Origin: Tenebrio molitor
Lineage: Eukaryota > Arthropoda > Insecta > Coleoptera > Tenebrionidae
NCBI RefSeq assembly: GCF_963966145.1
Contig: NC_091055.1
Location: forward strand, 11,160,001 to 11,224,000
Direction: 5' to 3'
Length of the DNA stretch: 64,000 nucleotides
Under the pieces are notes generated by a model. It worked only from the letters and a program-made list of their open reading frames with translations, did no database searches and had not been told where the DNA came from. The position numbers and the translations under genes are program-made. This document shows, in pieces, positions 25,701-37,216 of the stretch (within the stretch, counting starts at the first letter, position 1; every line of letters begins with the position of its first letter).

Positions 25701-28700
25701 GTTGTTTACATGTTCATGTAGTGCAACTTTATTTATGATTTTGCTTTATACGCTTACAAAATTCACCCAAGACTTATGTTGCCAAATACATTCATAAACA
25801 AATTCTTCATGTTATTTCCTTTCCCCATTCTTTTTCTCTTACTATTTTTTTCAGTACTTTACATATTTTATACATCCTCTCTCCGTCATGAGTTTTTTCT
25901 CTCACTTAAACTACTTCAATATTTTATTCATCAAATAAGTTTTCTTGCCTTCTTTATCGTATTTTGATAACAGATTATTATTAAATTTACAGTTCTCATC
26001 CATGCAGGCTTATTTTGCTCATAGTATTTCATTTTACACTATTTTCCTGCATTTTCTTCTTCTAAGACTGTCGTACAATTTTCCAGTCAACTCTCTTTTA
26101 TACAACGCTGCTCTGTTGCTCAATTTTAGTCAATTCATTCCATCTTATTTCATGTTTTATTTATTGTATCGTGCGTTCATTTAAATTTATCCTCAAAGTT
26201 GGCGTTGAAAAGTCGATTATGAACGCACCACTCGTGTAAAAACGTAAGATTCAAACAGCTGATCCGTGATTCGTCTAGTGCGTTCACAATCGACTCTTCA
26301 ACGCCAACTTTGAGGATAAATTTAAATGAACGCACGATATATCACGTGATTCTCAGATCATTCTACTCTATTTTGTCTCCTGTTTATAAGAGTTTAAAAA
26401 TTAATTCGTGCTGTACTTTTTTATACAGTAAATATTATTCCCAACAGGTTATATTAATCTTCAAAAAGTCAAATTCTTGGGGCGTGATACCTAAAACACA
26501 AACATTTGGCAAAAGCAAACGTTTTAACAGGTTTTATTCTTAATCTTAATTCACTATAGAAAATTTTATTTATTAATGTAACTCGTGTACATTATATTTT
26601 TTTCATTTCTTCTATGTAAAATTATCTTTCTTATTTCCCACTAACCTCTTAATAATTCGCAACCTGATTTAACATTTTCCCGATGTTCTATTTATTGTTT
26701 CCTCTTTTATTTTTCAACACGATTATTTTCATTTTCTTTGAATTCTGTCCTCAGTCGTTTTACGTGAGAGAATAACCTTCATTAATTACAGTATCTTGTT
26801 CACTGTGTTGAATGCGATAAAAAAGAATTTGCCAATCAAAAGATCCATTTCTCTTTTTATTCACTACTGTGCATTATGACGAGTATTCCTCTCTTTACTA
26901 GACTCTCGATATTCAAATGCTTTGAAATAATCTAGCACCTTTTCTTTTATTCTCCACACGTTTTCTTCCCTCTTTCCTTTTCCTTTTGTTAGATATCACT
27001 ATTTAAATTTATTTTTACATACCAGAACTGTCAACAAATTTTGTTTTTATTATGATAAATAAAATACGAAAAACTCTTTCGATCAAATGGGTATTTTTAT
27101 TTCTACACTTCTTCCATTTTGTTCTTGTCATATTCAACGCTTCTCTTTTGTTTTCAACCACTCCTGTGTGGGCAATTTTCTTCCAAAGCTCTTTCTTTGT
27201 ACTCTCTTCACTCAAACTCTTAAATTTTCTGTTTATTTTCACCTCCACCACTTTCTTTGCTCTACACTACCACATTCAGTTCTCGATTCTTGTATATGAA
27301 AATGTTCTATTTCATTGTTTAATAATCCTTTTAACTTAAGCTGCTTTATCAACGTAACAAAAATTTACCGGAAAAAATAAATTCCACTTTTATTGTAAAC
27401 GTAAATGAAATTTGGTACGGCGATTGAAATAAAATAAATATATAAAACAAACATCAACTGTTTTAACCCGGTTGACGAAAACCTTACCAGTTCTTCGCAC
27501 GTATGATGGCCCAACTCCTGAGCAATATCCATGGGGGTTTTGTTCTGAGAATTCTTGAGGTTCGCATTAGCACCACTCCTCAACAGAAGCTTCATACACT
27601 CTACTTTATCGTAAATGGCACATAAATGCAAAGCTGTGTTTGATCCGTAATTTTCTAAACTCGAGGGAGGACTCGTCGCTTTGTCGATCGCCGAATTGGA
27701 CATGTTCTGAATTAGGAAATCCACAATGTGCAGCGTCCTCCCCGATTCGTTCAATATCGCTCGGTGCAGCGCTGTTTCGCCATTTTTCTACAACTCACAA
27801 TTACCGACATTCCAAAATCGTGGCGGTGGGACTCACCGAAGACGGTAAAAGCGCACCAAAATCCACATTCTCCGCGAAGGCTTGAAGAAGCAGACCCAAA
27901 TCGCCTTTGCTGACTGCCTCTTCGAGGTCGTCGAGTTTGTCCATTTCGCTTTCGCACGTCTTCACAGCGAACTGTTTGTCTACGTATTTGGCTCTAATAA
28001 AGTTAAGTCTTTCTTCCCTGAAACAATCGAGATGTATCGAATTGTAGAGCGACGGGTATCACCACGTACATGGAACTGGACGGTTCGAGTTTTTCATTAG
28101 GTGACAACTGAGCTTCCATAATATCATTAAAACTATGATTTGTCATAAATCTGGCGAGTACCAATTGACTAGTTCCGACGTTATCGAGAGTTAACGATTG
28201 AATTCTGGAAATATGTACACCCAAATCTCGATGGATACCTGAGCACTCGATGCAGACGATAATACCGAAATTTGTGGACAACCAGGTGGCATCTGTAAAA
28301 AATGAGTTTAGTGTCGGATTAATTGTGCGACTTGTAACTTGTCGTTACCATTTTGCGAATTACAGTCGCAACATCTGTCATTCCCTGGGATCTTCTGTAT
28401 GTAGCGTATTATCGCTTGTTGGAGCTCGATCAAGCTGTGATTAACCTTGTCGCTTCCGGTTTTCCCGCTGTTGTCGAAAGCTTTCATCAGCGCCATCTCC
28501 TTGCAATTGATCAACACAGACATCCAAGCGTGCTGGTCCGCCTCGTCTTCCGCTTGGAAATGGTAAGTCCGATTGTCTGCAAAGCATCGAACGTAAAATA
28601 CACTTTTTCGCCGGTCCCCCTTACAAGAAATCAAATCGAAGCCGCGTTTGTCGTCAGGCACTACTTTAATTTGGCAGGTGAGCAAGTTCACTTTGGTCGG

Positions 28701-31700
28701 TGGTTTACTCTCGTCGGCGTGACAGATCTCCAAATAACCCTCCGCCTGAACTCTGCACTTTCTTTTCTGCCAGACTCGCCTCATTTTTCCTTCGGATTTC
28801 TTGAGTAGGTGTCCGCTCCGCGTCACCCCATGATGCTTGTCGCCTTGGAGCTGATGTAACGAGTAACCCGCGGCGCCTTTATCAACCGGCAAACTGACCT
28901 TCAACAACAACAAAATATCAGAACGGTGTCTTCGTCGTAGACCGCGGCGCTCACTTCTTTTTCGATACTCGGCGTCGATTTGATCAAGTTCCTCAGGTCA
29001 GTCAGTTTTCGCTTTTCGTCGTCCTGCACTTGCTTGATCTTCTGCAACTTCACGCTGAGGTCCGCCACGTAGAATCCAAAGTGTTCGATCGTTTTCAATC
29101 CGTCTTGAAAATAACTGTCGGACTGCGATTAGCAACGGTTTTATCACCATCCGCGATACTTACTTTGTTTGAGCGTGGTAGTATTCGACTAAATTTTGGA
29201 GCAAATCGATACCCTTCTTGGTTTTAATTTCATTATACTTGATTAGATACTGAAATCAGAATGATCAGATTTTTACCGGACAACAGTCGCGGTTCTTACT
29301 TCACACATTTGCAACTGAAACAGTCTCCTTTCTTTTTCCATCTCGTCCGCTATTTCTGCTGCTGTAATTTCCGATCTGATTAGACCCGCATCTTTGGCTT
29401 GCTGTTTTTTTTCTTTTTCTATTTTGGCATATTTGCTGTCATAATCTTTCGACGCCTTATCGAACGGTCGCTTCAGATCACCCTTTATCCCCCTCAAGTC
29501 CCCCTTCAATAAATTGTCCAAAGGAAACATAACGATGTTGTTCAAATTCTGCATTAACGTTTTCTTCAAAAGGGACAGCTGATTGGTAACGACGGAAAAT
29601 TTCTCGAAAGCCTCTCCTATCACGTCCTCATGATCCTTACTCCCCAACTTCTCCAAAGCTTTGCTCAGATACATCTCGTTCTCGACGTGAGCTGCAACAA
29701 ATTTACAAAAAAACACAAATTAACATCTTTTTTTTTTCAGGCACGACCCGCAAAATACGAATTACTTGTCACCAATTGTGTTTCATTGTTTCGCCGGAAC
29801 TGGCTCCAACCTTCTGACTAAATAAAGCATCCTGTTTGCATTTAAAATTCCCATTTTTAACACAAGAGATTTTTGCTTTCGTCAAAATCACCATTTGAAT
29901 GTCGTTCTATTAAAAACTCGTCGTTATTTGTTAACCAGAATATTGGTTCGGGTACACTTTCGGTCGGAAAATTTCTCCAGAGAGTGGAATTATTATGCTG
30001 CGTGATGGATTGGATTCTCTGAGTTGCTACGCGTCACCGTGTGAGATTAGAATAAATCGGAAAAACATCTCGGCATGCAGAGAAAACCCTATTCCTATGT
30101 TCCGACGAATTTCCTCTCTATCCATGTCGGGGTAATGACATCATAAACATAATTGTCGGAGATTTTCGAGAGGAAATCGATGAAAAGTCGCACCAGTGCA
30201 GTCGAGGTCTGCGAACTTCGATCCGGGCGACAAATTTTCCACGTTTTCCGATCTATCCGCTGCCTCATTTTGATACAATGACACATTATCGTAATTAGGA
30301 TATTCACCAGAATATAACGAATGAATGCTAAACATAATTAGATATAGGTGTGTTTGTTTACGGACATTAACGTAGCATTTAGAATCAGTCTGGCGGAACG
30401 TTTTAGTCAACTTCAACCGCCAATTCATGTCATTATTCTTCGTTCCCCATTAACTATTAAATTTCAGATAATTTAATGATTCCTCTAAAATACACAGCCA
30501 CTACAATATATTCTTACATGAAGGTAAGCATCTTATAAATAATTGCAAGAAGCCGCGCAAGCTACCTCGAATAATGCTTGCTCATTTATTTACGCCGCAA
30601 AAAATAATATCGTTTTACATTCTGCTTTCCTCCACAAATTTCTAAAACGATAATCATATTCGAGACGTATATTACTCCTGAATTTAACTGAACCGTTCGT
30701 TTCTCGTACCCAAAATTAAATTTGTAGTTTCCTTCTGTTGGGAGCACAGACGCTAGGATAAATGTACTTGATTTTGACAAAGTTGGGGCGCACCTAACGA
30801 GCATATTCAATGAGTTTCTATATTGAATCATATGGTGACAGAGAAAATAAAATTACAAGTCCTATATGTGGGTCCGTGGAATTCTGTTTCTGCAAAAATT
30901 ACGTTCGACAAAATTACGTTGAGTTGAAAACAATTAGAAAAATGCAGAACAAACGACGGTGTGATTTGGAGTGGCGTTATGATAAAGGGGAAAATTGATA
31001 AATACGGAACAACTTCCTCTCAATTCATTGAATACGCACTCTCCCCAACTTTTACATAACCATCTCGCGTTGATCACGTAGTCACCCTTGCAACGAGAAT
31101 GGGGTTGGGATCGTTTTATTCGACTGAAGCTATTATCCTCTTGCTATTTTATAGGTAGCCGCCGAACAAAATGACCGTAAAATATTTTTAAAAAGATGTA
31201 AATTCGGAATAAATTATTCGGAGAATACGGTTTGTTCAGAATTCGTAATAAACCTGTTCGTTCAGAATTAATGTTGGCGATTAACACGGCTGATTAGCTT
31301 GATGTATAATGCGAATGTGGCGACATTAAGTCATTTTTGTGGGACAGTGCAACAAGGACTCCAACACGAACGTGTTGATGAACGATAATAAAATACATTG
31401 TTGTTAATAATGCTATGCAACGCAGGAAATCAACATGTTCGCTTACCGTTTCCAGATGTGTGGATGGCTTTGATAGCCTTCTTCATTTTAGTCAGCCCAT
31501 CCCGGTCGTAATCCAGAGTCTGAAAGATTATAAATGTCAAAAGGAGCACACCAATAAATTTCTTAAAGGCAGTCTCTCGCTTTTTTTTTCTCTTGACCAA
31601 ACAAATATATTTCTCTCGACTTTCTCACCCTCTAGCTCGTCGCCGAACTCTCACTTTCCAACTTTTTATCGTCGACGCTTTTTTCGACGAAAAATGCGAC

Positions 31701-34700
31701 CTCAAATTCCAGTTGACAAAAACTGTGTGACGAACGAAAACAAACATATTTTGTGCGTCTAGTCTCAAAAAAAAAATTCAAATCAAAACGATCGGACGTG
31801 AAACAATTAACGAAGATGATTCGATTTCCATGATTAAAGCTCCGTGAAAATGATTCGCTCGTTCGAAACAATAATTAGATCGAGGAACAATGCGACGACA
31901 AATTTGCAACCCCTTTGCCGACCAATTTGTCAAATTGACAATTAATAGCTTGTTCTGGATCGAGTCGAGGTTGTGTGCGTTGTCTGTTTACCGAAAAATC
32001 TAAACAACCTGAACAAATATTTGCAAAATGATTCACGATCGAGCCGTACCTTGACAAGGAACAAATTTCTTGCGGCGAATACCTCCGGAGTGATTAATTT
32101 AAAAAATATCGTGCAGATTTGAACCGGACGGTTCGTCGGAAGCTGACACGCTCAGTTGTAGTTTAAAAGAACGGAAGTCACGGTAGAGTTGGTCAAAAGT
32201 TGCCAGTTAGTTGCACGGCGTTGGAGCTTATTTCGGCTGAATCTAGTTTTTATTTGCATTTAAACAATCGAGAATAATTCGTTTACTTGTTAAATAGGTC
32301 GTGTCCAATAAGTCTTATTTTATTTTCGTCTTAATTGGGGTATTTGCGAATAAATTGTTCGTTAAGTTGGTTATCTTGATCGTATTTACACACCCAAACA
32401 ATTAACACCCGAGCACCAGTCGGTTCGGTTGCAATTTCCAAAAAAAAAAGAAACAAGTTCGGTGCGATTTTCTTCTGTAGTCGAACGATGTGGCACATCC
32501 GTGGATCGACCCAATTACGATTTAAGAAAGTCGCAAGACGCCCACGCACTCAAAAATTTCAATGCGATTTCCGAAATTGCATAATCGCTTTTGAGCACAA
32601 TTCATAATAAACTTTGCTCAACAGACAAGTTTTTATTGTGTCTTGCAATAAAATTACATGTGTATGGGAAGATTAAATACATAATGGAGGTTTTACCGAC
32701 AATAAAATTTTACCAACAGTGTGAAAATATTCTAAACAAGTTGTTAAATCTTGTTTACAAGTGGACACTTAAAAATTTCAATTTCAAAATTGACGGAACT
32801 ATTTTTTAATGCGTACAGATTGTGCGGACACGCTGTAGACCCACTTTTCAGCACAGATGTTTGCATGCCAAACATATGATATTATAGCGGGACAATAATC
32901 CAAAGTAACCCAAAACGTTACTTTCTCTTCAATGTTACTGGTTTTACAAGAATGGCAAGACCGCAACGTCATTCAATTCGTTTAAAGACCGTCGCTCCAT
33001 TTATTCCCTCGATCATTTTGACAAAAGTCGACGGACTGGGACTAGATACTAGACAGTATCCTGTTTGTCGCCCATTTTTGTAATCTAAGGCTTCAAGAAA
33101 AATAAGATAACGTTTCAAAATCTAATCGGCCACCAAACAATGACACATACGGATCTTGGCCACGCGTTTGACTGGAAAATCTTCAATTTTGGAGTGGTCG
33201 ACGCGTTTTATCGCAAATCTAAAATTTGCGATATTGACGCGTTCACAAATCTGCAAAATTTCAATTAAAAATGAAACGCACCCGACTTGAACTAAACGCT
33301 TCGATGGTCCGGGATAGAAGCTGGCGGCCAAAATTTCAGACGTTTCTGTTTAAAATTACGTATTGCTGCCCGGCAAATGTAATCACCAAAAAATAAGAGT
33401 GACCAGAGATGAGATAAACGCTAACTTATTCGTGTAATAAAGGGAACAAAGGAAACTCTCCTCTGTGGGATTTACAAAGAACCGCAATTGTTTCATTTTC
33501 ATACACACGGTAATTTTGATTTCACTTGAAACAAAATTAAATGGGATTTTTTTGTGCCGTGAAAATTATTTCGGACAAAGGGTAGCAGACAAGATTATTA
33601 ACAACGAATTAATTTACAACGTATGTCGATGATCAAGCACACACGAAATGATTACTTGTATCAATGACTTCTCGATTTACCTCCAAGTATGTACACATGT
33701 TTACAGTAGGTGTTACTTAAAAAATCAAGTTTGTTTCATGTTTACCTTAACAATTACGCACTTAAATGCAAAACTGGGTATTTCCTAAGTGTTTTAGATC
33801 CGAAATGTTCTGATGGCAAATAAATCAACATTGGAGAATTAGTTATTCCCGTGTTAAATAAAATATTTATTTAATCAAGGTTTCACGATAAGGTATACTG
33901 TTACGAGAGTCAATAAATCGAACGCCACAAACAAGACTGTCGATTTCAAATCGATGATAAATCAACGCGGAGATGTTCTGGCTTCTGAAGTAGTCTAGAT
34001 TTTTGGATTCTTTTTGGAATTTCAGCACAGACGAAATTGTTCAGATTGTGCTCAAATTTTGGATGGGAAGGACTGAAAAATAAGAGGATTATGTGGGGTT
34101 GCAGGTGGGATTAAAAAGTTAAACAAAGAATTTTGCAACAATGACAGCGACGAAACGCATTTAAATTTAAATAATTATGAGTCATTGATCAGATGCTAAT
34201 GTTGTACAGTTATGAATCGAGTCTGGCCCAAATTGAAAGTTTGAAGTTTTCAATGAGGCTCCAGGGCAGGTTCTTGTAAGTTGGTAAAATTGGGTCAAAT
34301 TAACGGCGAGGTCGCAAAAAACACTGCAAAAAATTTGTCGCGTGTTTTAATTATTTCCTGGTGGAAGTGCGATATCTGGCATATCCTGTGTAACAAAAAT
34401 CCGAACATTTGTGGGTATCAAAGTAAACGGGTCTAAAAATATGAAGTTACAAATAAGTAAACAGCATTTTGAGTGTTAGCCAAAACGAGTTTGTGGCAAA
34501 TACGAATGAGTGAAATGCCGAAATGTGTGTCACATAATTAGTTAATGATTATTTACATTATGCGTAAAAATAATGAAAAGTATTCCGAGTAAAAGGGAAA
34601 GTGTCTATTGATTGATGTAATCATTTTACGAACCTCTTCCAGTGTTGCAATGGTATTTCTAAATTGTGCCATCCGAGACACAAATGTGGAGGTGATCGGG

Positions 34701-34762
34701 GAATGGTAGTCATCCTTAGTTTCTTTTACAAATTCGGCAACTCCGACTAAAGTAGGCATCAT
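22756..34762 (-). CDS. Asap: ASAP-family Arf GAP (BAR-PH-ArfGAP-ankyrin-SH3)
   Basis: Minus-strand coding exons: 34634-34762, 31447-31519, 29300-29691, 29164-29249, 28955-29114, 28625-28898, 28349-28576, 28070-28292, 27837-28017, 27488-27787, 24173-24292, 23941-24121, 23687-23884, 23440-23633, 22756-23064. All phases agree; about 1,015 aa. Domains: BAR (~10-270, with KGDLKRPFDKA-type core), PH (~307-399), ArfGAP (zinc cysteines CCDC at 440-443 and CIEC, then SGIHR with the catalytic arginine), ankyrin repeats (583-682), proline-rich linker with three PPPP-type tracts, C-terminal SH3 (~953-1015) ending FPVSFVHRLPD. ASAPs stimulate GTP hydrolysis on Arf1/5 and shape membranes and focal contacts (family knowledge). 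A 48-nt stop-free intron (28577-28624) splits the PH exon; read through it would add 16 residues absent from vertebrate ASAPs. The start may be either of two adjacent ATGs; an acceptor-like site just upstream suggests a non-coding first exon. Confidence 0.95.
24511..24974. mobile_element. Foldback element with ~75 bp inverted arms
   Basis: The left arm (24511-24585) and right arm (24900-24974) are inverted near-copies sharing TTCACGAGTGATAATGAGCC and CCCACAATACATTTGCAACG. The right side extends to ACACCCTGTATTGT, so the native end probably reads ACAGGGTGTTTCAC; the left end lacks this and seems truncated. No ORF for a transposase. MITE-like and unclassified. Confidence 0.7.
26167..26339. mobile_element. 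Near-perfect foldback MITE, 62 bp arms
   Basis: Arms 26167-26228 and 26278-26339 are inverted repeats, almost identical over 62 bp, with a loop of about 49 bp. Each arm is itself bounded by GTGCGTTCA-type sequence (TATCGTGCGTTCATTTAA outside, GAACGCAC inside). High arm identity suggests recent origin or selection on the hairpin. No coding capacity. Confidence 0.8.
29692..31446 (-). other. Asap: Asap intron 2
   Basis: A 1.75 kb intron between the TLDYDRDGLTKMKK exon and the main BAR exon. AT-rich; no nested gene or repeat recognised. Confidence 0.7.
31520..34633 (-). other. Asap: Asap intron 1
   Basis: A 3.1 kb first coding intron. AT-rich with no supported exon or repeat. As the first long intron it is the likeliest home of intronic enhancers, but nothing specific can be read. 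Confidence 0.6.
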
Positions 34763-35498
34763 GTATTCTAGTAGAAATAAGTCAAAATAGCATCAGTTTT
34801 TCACTTTAAATGCTCCGACGAGCCGTATACGACGAACACATGATAATCAACATCACTCTACTTAATTATGATACTTCACTGCACAAATCTGTCCCGCACG
34901 TACATTATTATAAACAATTTATTGATATATTGCATTCATTGTTTCTGCTATTTCGGAGATTGTTGATCACTTTTATTACACACTTTTGCCAACTGTTGTA
35001 TACATCACAACACCACGCTCTAGGGAATTTTACTTTACACTAACTCCGCAAACTTCAAATCACACTCCTACCGGTGCAACCAAATCTCCATTCCCACCAC
35101 ACAATCAAATCGTACCCAACGATCTATCAAATTTTAAAATACACGATTAACCAGATCGTAAAATTTTTCAATTGATAATCATTTTCTTTAGTTTGTCACC
35201 CTACAAATTTCGACATTATTTAATATTACAAAGGACGTTACAAAAACCAAAAAAACACAATTTATTTTACAATTGTTATATAACGAAAGTAACTGAAATA
35301 AAAAGTTGCAAACATTTTATCTCTATTTGATTGACCGTCACAATTTTCTCTCCACTACGCCTTAATTTTATTTTAAAGTTGTAAACATCAAGTGCTGCCA
35401 TCTGTGCATACTTAACACATGGACACAATCTGCGGGTTGGTTCGCGGCCGTGCTAACTTTCCGCACCACTTGACAGATGTCATGTGATTGTGTTTAAA
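34763..35498. promoter_or_regulatory. Divergent promoter region between Asap and BLOC1S5
   Basis: 736 bp separate the Asap ATG (minus) from the BLOC1S5 ATG (plus). The sequence TTTCTACTAG just upstream of the Asap ATG looks like an acceptor, so Asap probably has a non-coding exon here or beyond. No clear TATA box. AT-rich apart from about 35400-35500. Confidence 0.45.
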
Positions 35499-37212
35499 AT
35501 GTCTGACATTTCTAAGGGTGCGGTATAAACATTGCAACATTTGAAATGTCGAGTAATTTTCATATTTCCAGATATTGGAACAATTTGGAACAGACAGTTT
35601 GACCACAGGAGTTTTTTATGCGGGGAGATCAGTTTTATGTTACAAGAGTTTGAGGTAATCGATGCGTCTTTGAGGTTATATGTCCTACTTTATCAGTTTT
35701 CTAGCAAAAAAGAAACGATACTGAAGTGGATTATTTGTTTAAAGCGATCGAAAATATTACTGATATTAAAGATACGGAAGTCGATAGGTTCAAGCAAGCT
35801 GTTGATCAAGCCCTGCCTGAAACTAACAACGAACTCCAAAAAGTGTTAACAGTGTGCAATCAATTTGTTGACGTGGAAAATAAATATAAAGAGGTAATGT
35901 AGCTTTAGAAGTAGCAAAATTTTCCCAAGAGAAAATGAAATTGTGTGTGAAACTAGAATTTATCAATAATTTAAACTTGTTTTAAGTACAAAGACAATTT
36001 AAAATATTGCAAATGGATCTAGGTCAGTTATTCAGTTGTTACTATGTTTAGTCACTAATGGTGGCAATCTAAATTTTATAGGATTATTTTAATGCATTAA
36101 TGTGTGGTTATGTTTTCCTTCATTTCTTATCTACAGTTATTATTATATAACTATCAATAATTCTAATTTTTAAATGCTTCGAGGAATGTTATATGGTTGT
36201 ATATTAAGTTATGTAATAGTGTTACATTCTCTAAGCATTTAAACATATCACTGAAAGATATTACGTGATGTGCTAAGGAATTCAAGTCTTTCTTGAATTG
36301 CTTGTTTAGTATTTTGTTTTTATTACATTAAGGCAAAATGTAACTTTAAAATTTTTAAAGACAGTTTAAGCTATTAAACACATTCTATTACTTAAGTTAA
36401 CTTAAACCTCTCCAGACTATAGATTTATTAATAATTTAAGATAAGACACAAGATAGCTTGATGATAAGTTTTTTAAAATGTATATAAACAAAACATTCTA
36501 TTGAGAAAACAAAATACATAGGTCTAAAACAATAATTTTTTTTTAACAGATAGTCTTTTCTGATTACTATTTATTACAATCTGGGTGTTATTTCTTCATA
36601 ACGTTTTTAAGTTCTTGTACACAATTTTTACAAAACAACTTGGAAATATTTGAATGAAATGTTTAAATCTGACAAAATTAAAACAAATTTAGACAATAAA
36701 TAAAGTGGTATGTTTGTACCCATATTTTTTTTGTAGCTACTATAGAATATTACAAGCTATAAGATCTGGGCAATAAATCTTCAAAAGAGAAAGTGATATA
36801 TTGTTATTGTTAATTTAATTGTCTTGTCATCTTGCTAATTTTCAAAATAGAATTCAAATGACAGATAGACTCCAAATTTCAACTTATGGTTTGAGAGAAA
36901 TACAAGAGTATTATAGGAAAAAATTGTCTCCGATCTGAATTGATATATTTTTGTCTAAAATGTCATAAACTTGTGATGGTAAATTTTAATACAAACCTAT
37001 TTGTTTTTTAAATTCCTTATATTTTGTATTTAACGGGTGGTTGCTTTCAGAGCGAATATTTAGAGAGTGCTAAGCAGCAGAGGAAAATCGAGTGGGAAAC
37101 TTTTATGGACTATATCACAACTTCCTACTCAGAAATAAATTCGTTGGCAGAGAACAAGTCAGAGAGCTTGCAGAAGTTGTATTCAGAGATAGAAAAGAAA
37201 CTCCACATTTAA
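35499..37212 (+). CDS. BLOC1S5: BLOC-1 complex subunit 5 (Muted)
   Basis: Exons 35499-35517 (donor GTGCGG), 35572-35654, 35705-35893 and 37051-37212 join in phase to 150 aa (human protein 187 aa, mainly a longer N-terminus). Muted is a coiled-coil subunit of BLOC-1, which sorts cargo from endosomes to lysosome-related organelles such as pigment granules (family knowledge). Shared with vertebrate Muted: KDIGTIWNRQFDHR near the N-terminus, GEISFMLQEFE then QKR, and the C-terminal block SAKQQRKIEWETFM, followed by a helical tail ending SEIEKKLHI. The first donor choice (after AAGG, not the nearby GCG/GTATAA) is set by phase and by restoring the KDIG match. Two introns are only 54 and 50 nt. The stop is 4 nt before the TMEM199 ATG with no poly(A) signal between, so the two are probably co-transcribed. 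Confidence 0.88.
35894..37050 (+). other. BLOC1S5: BLOC1S5 intron 3
   Basis: A 1.16 kb AT-rich intron, the only long one in the gene. It could hold a separate promoter for the downstream TMEM199 frame, but no element is recognisable. Confidence 0.6.
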
Positions 37213-37216
37213 AATT

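Larger units (their letters stand above)
24293..27487 (-). other. Asap: Large Asap intron with two foldback elements and a pyrimidine-rich domain
   Basis: This 3.2 kb intron separates the ankyrin exon (27488-27787) from the exon beginning LMNAANRQ (24173-24292). It holds foldbacks at 24511-24974 and 26167-26339, listed separately. From about 25750 to 27330 the plus strand is strongly pyrimidine-rich, with long runs of T and C and few purine blocks. No nested gene is recognisable; the open frames there reflect the skewed composition. Confidence 0.6.

Noticed and set aside
28308..28913. Reading the Asap PH exon as one uninterrupted exon
   Set aside because: A 48-nt GT...AG segment inside it interrupts the family alignment; splicing it out restores the match.
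35518..35528. Alternative BLOC1S5 donor after GGTGCG (GTATAA)
   Set aside because: Wrong phase for exon 2; the donor GTGCGG after AAGG gives the conserved KDIG...DHR reading.
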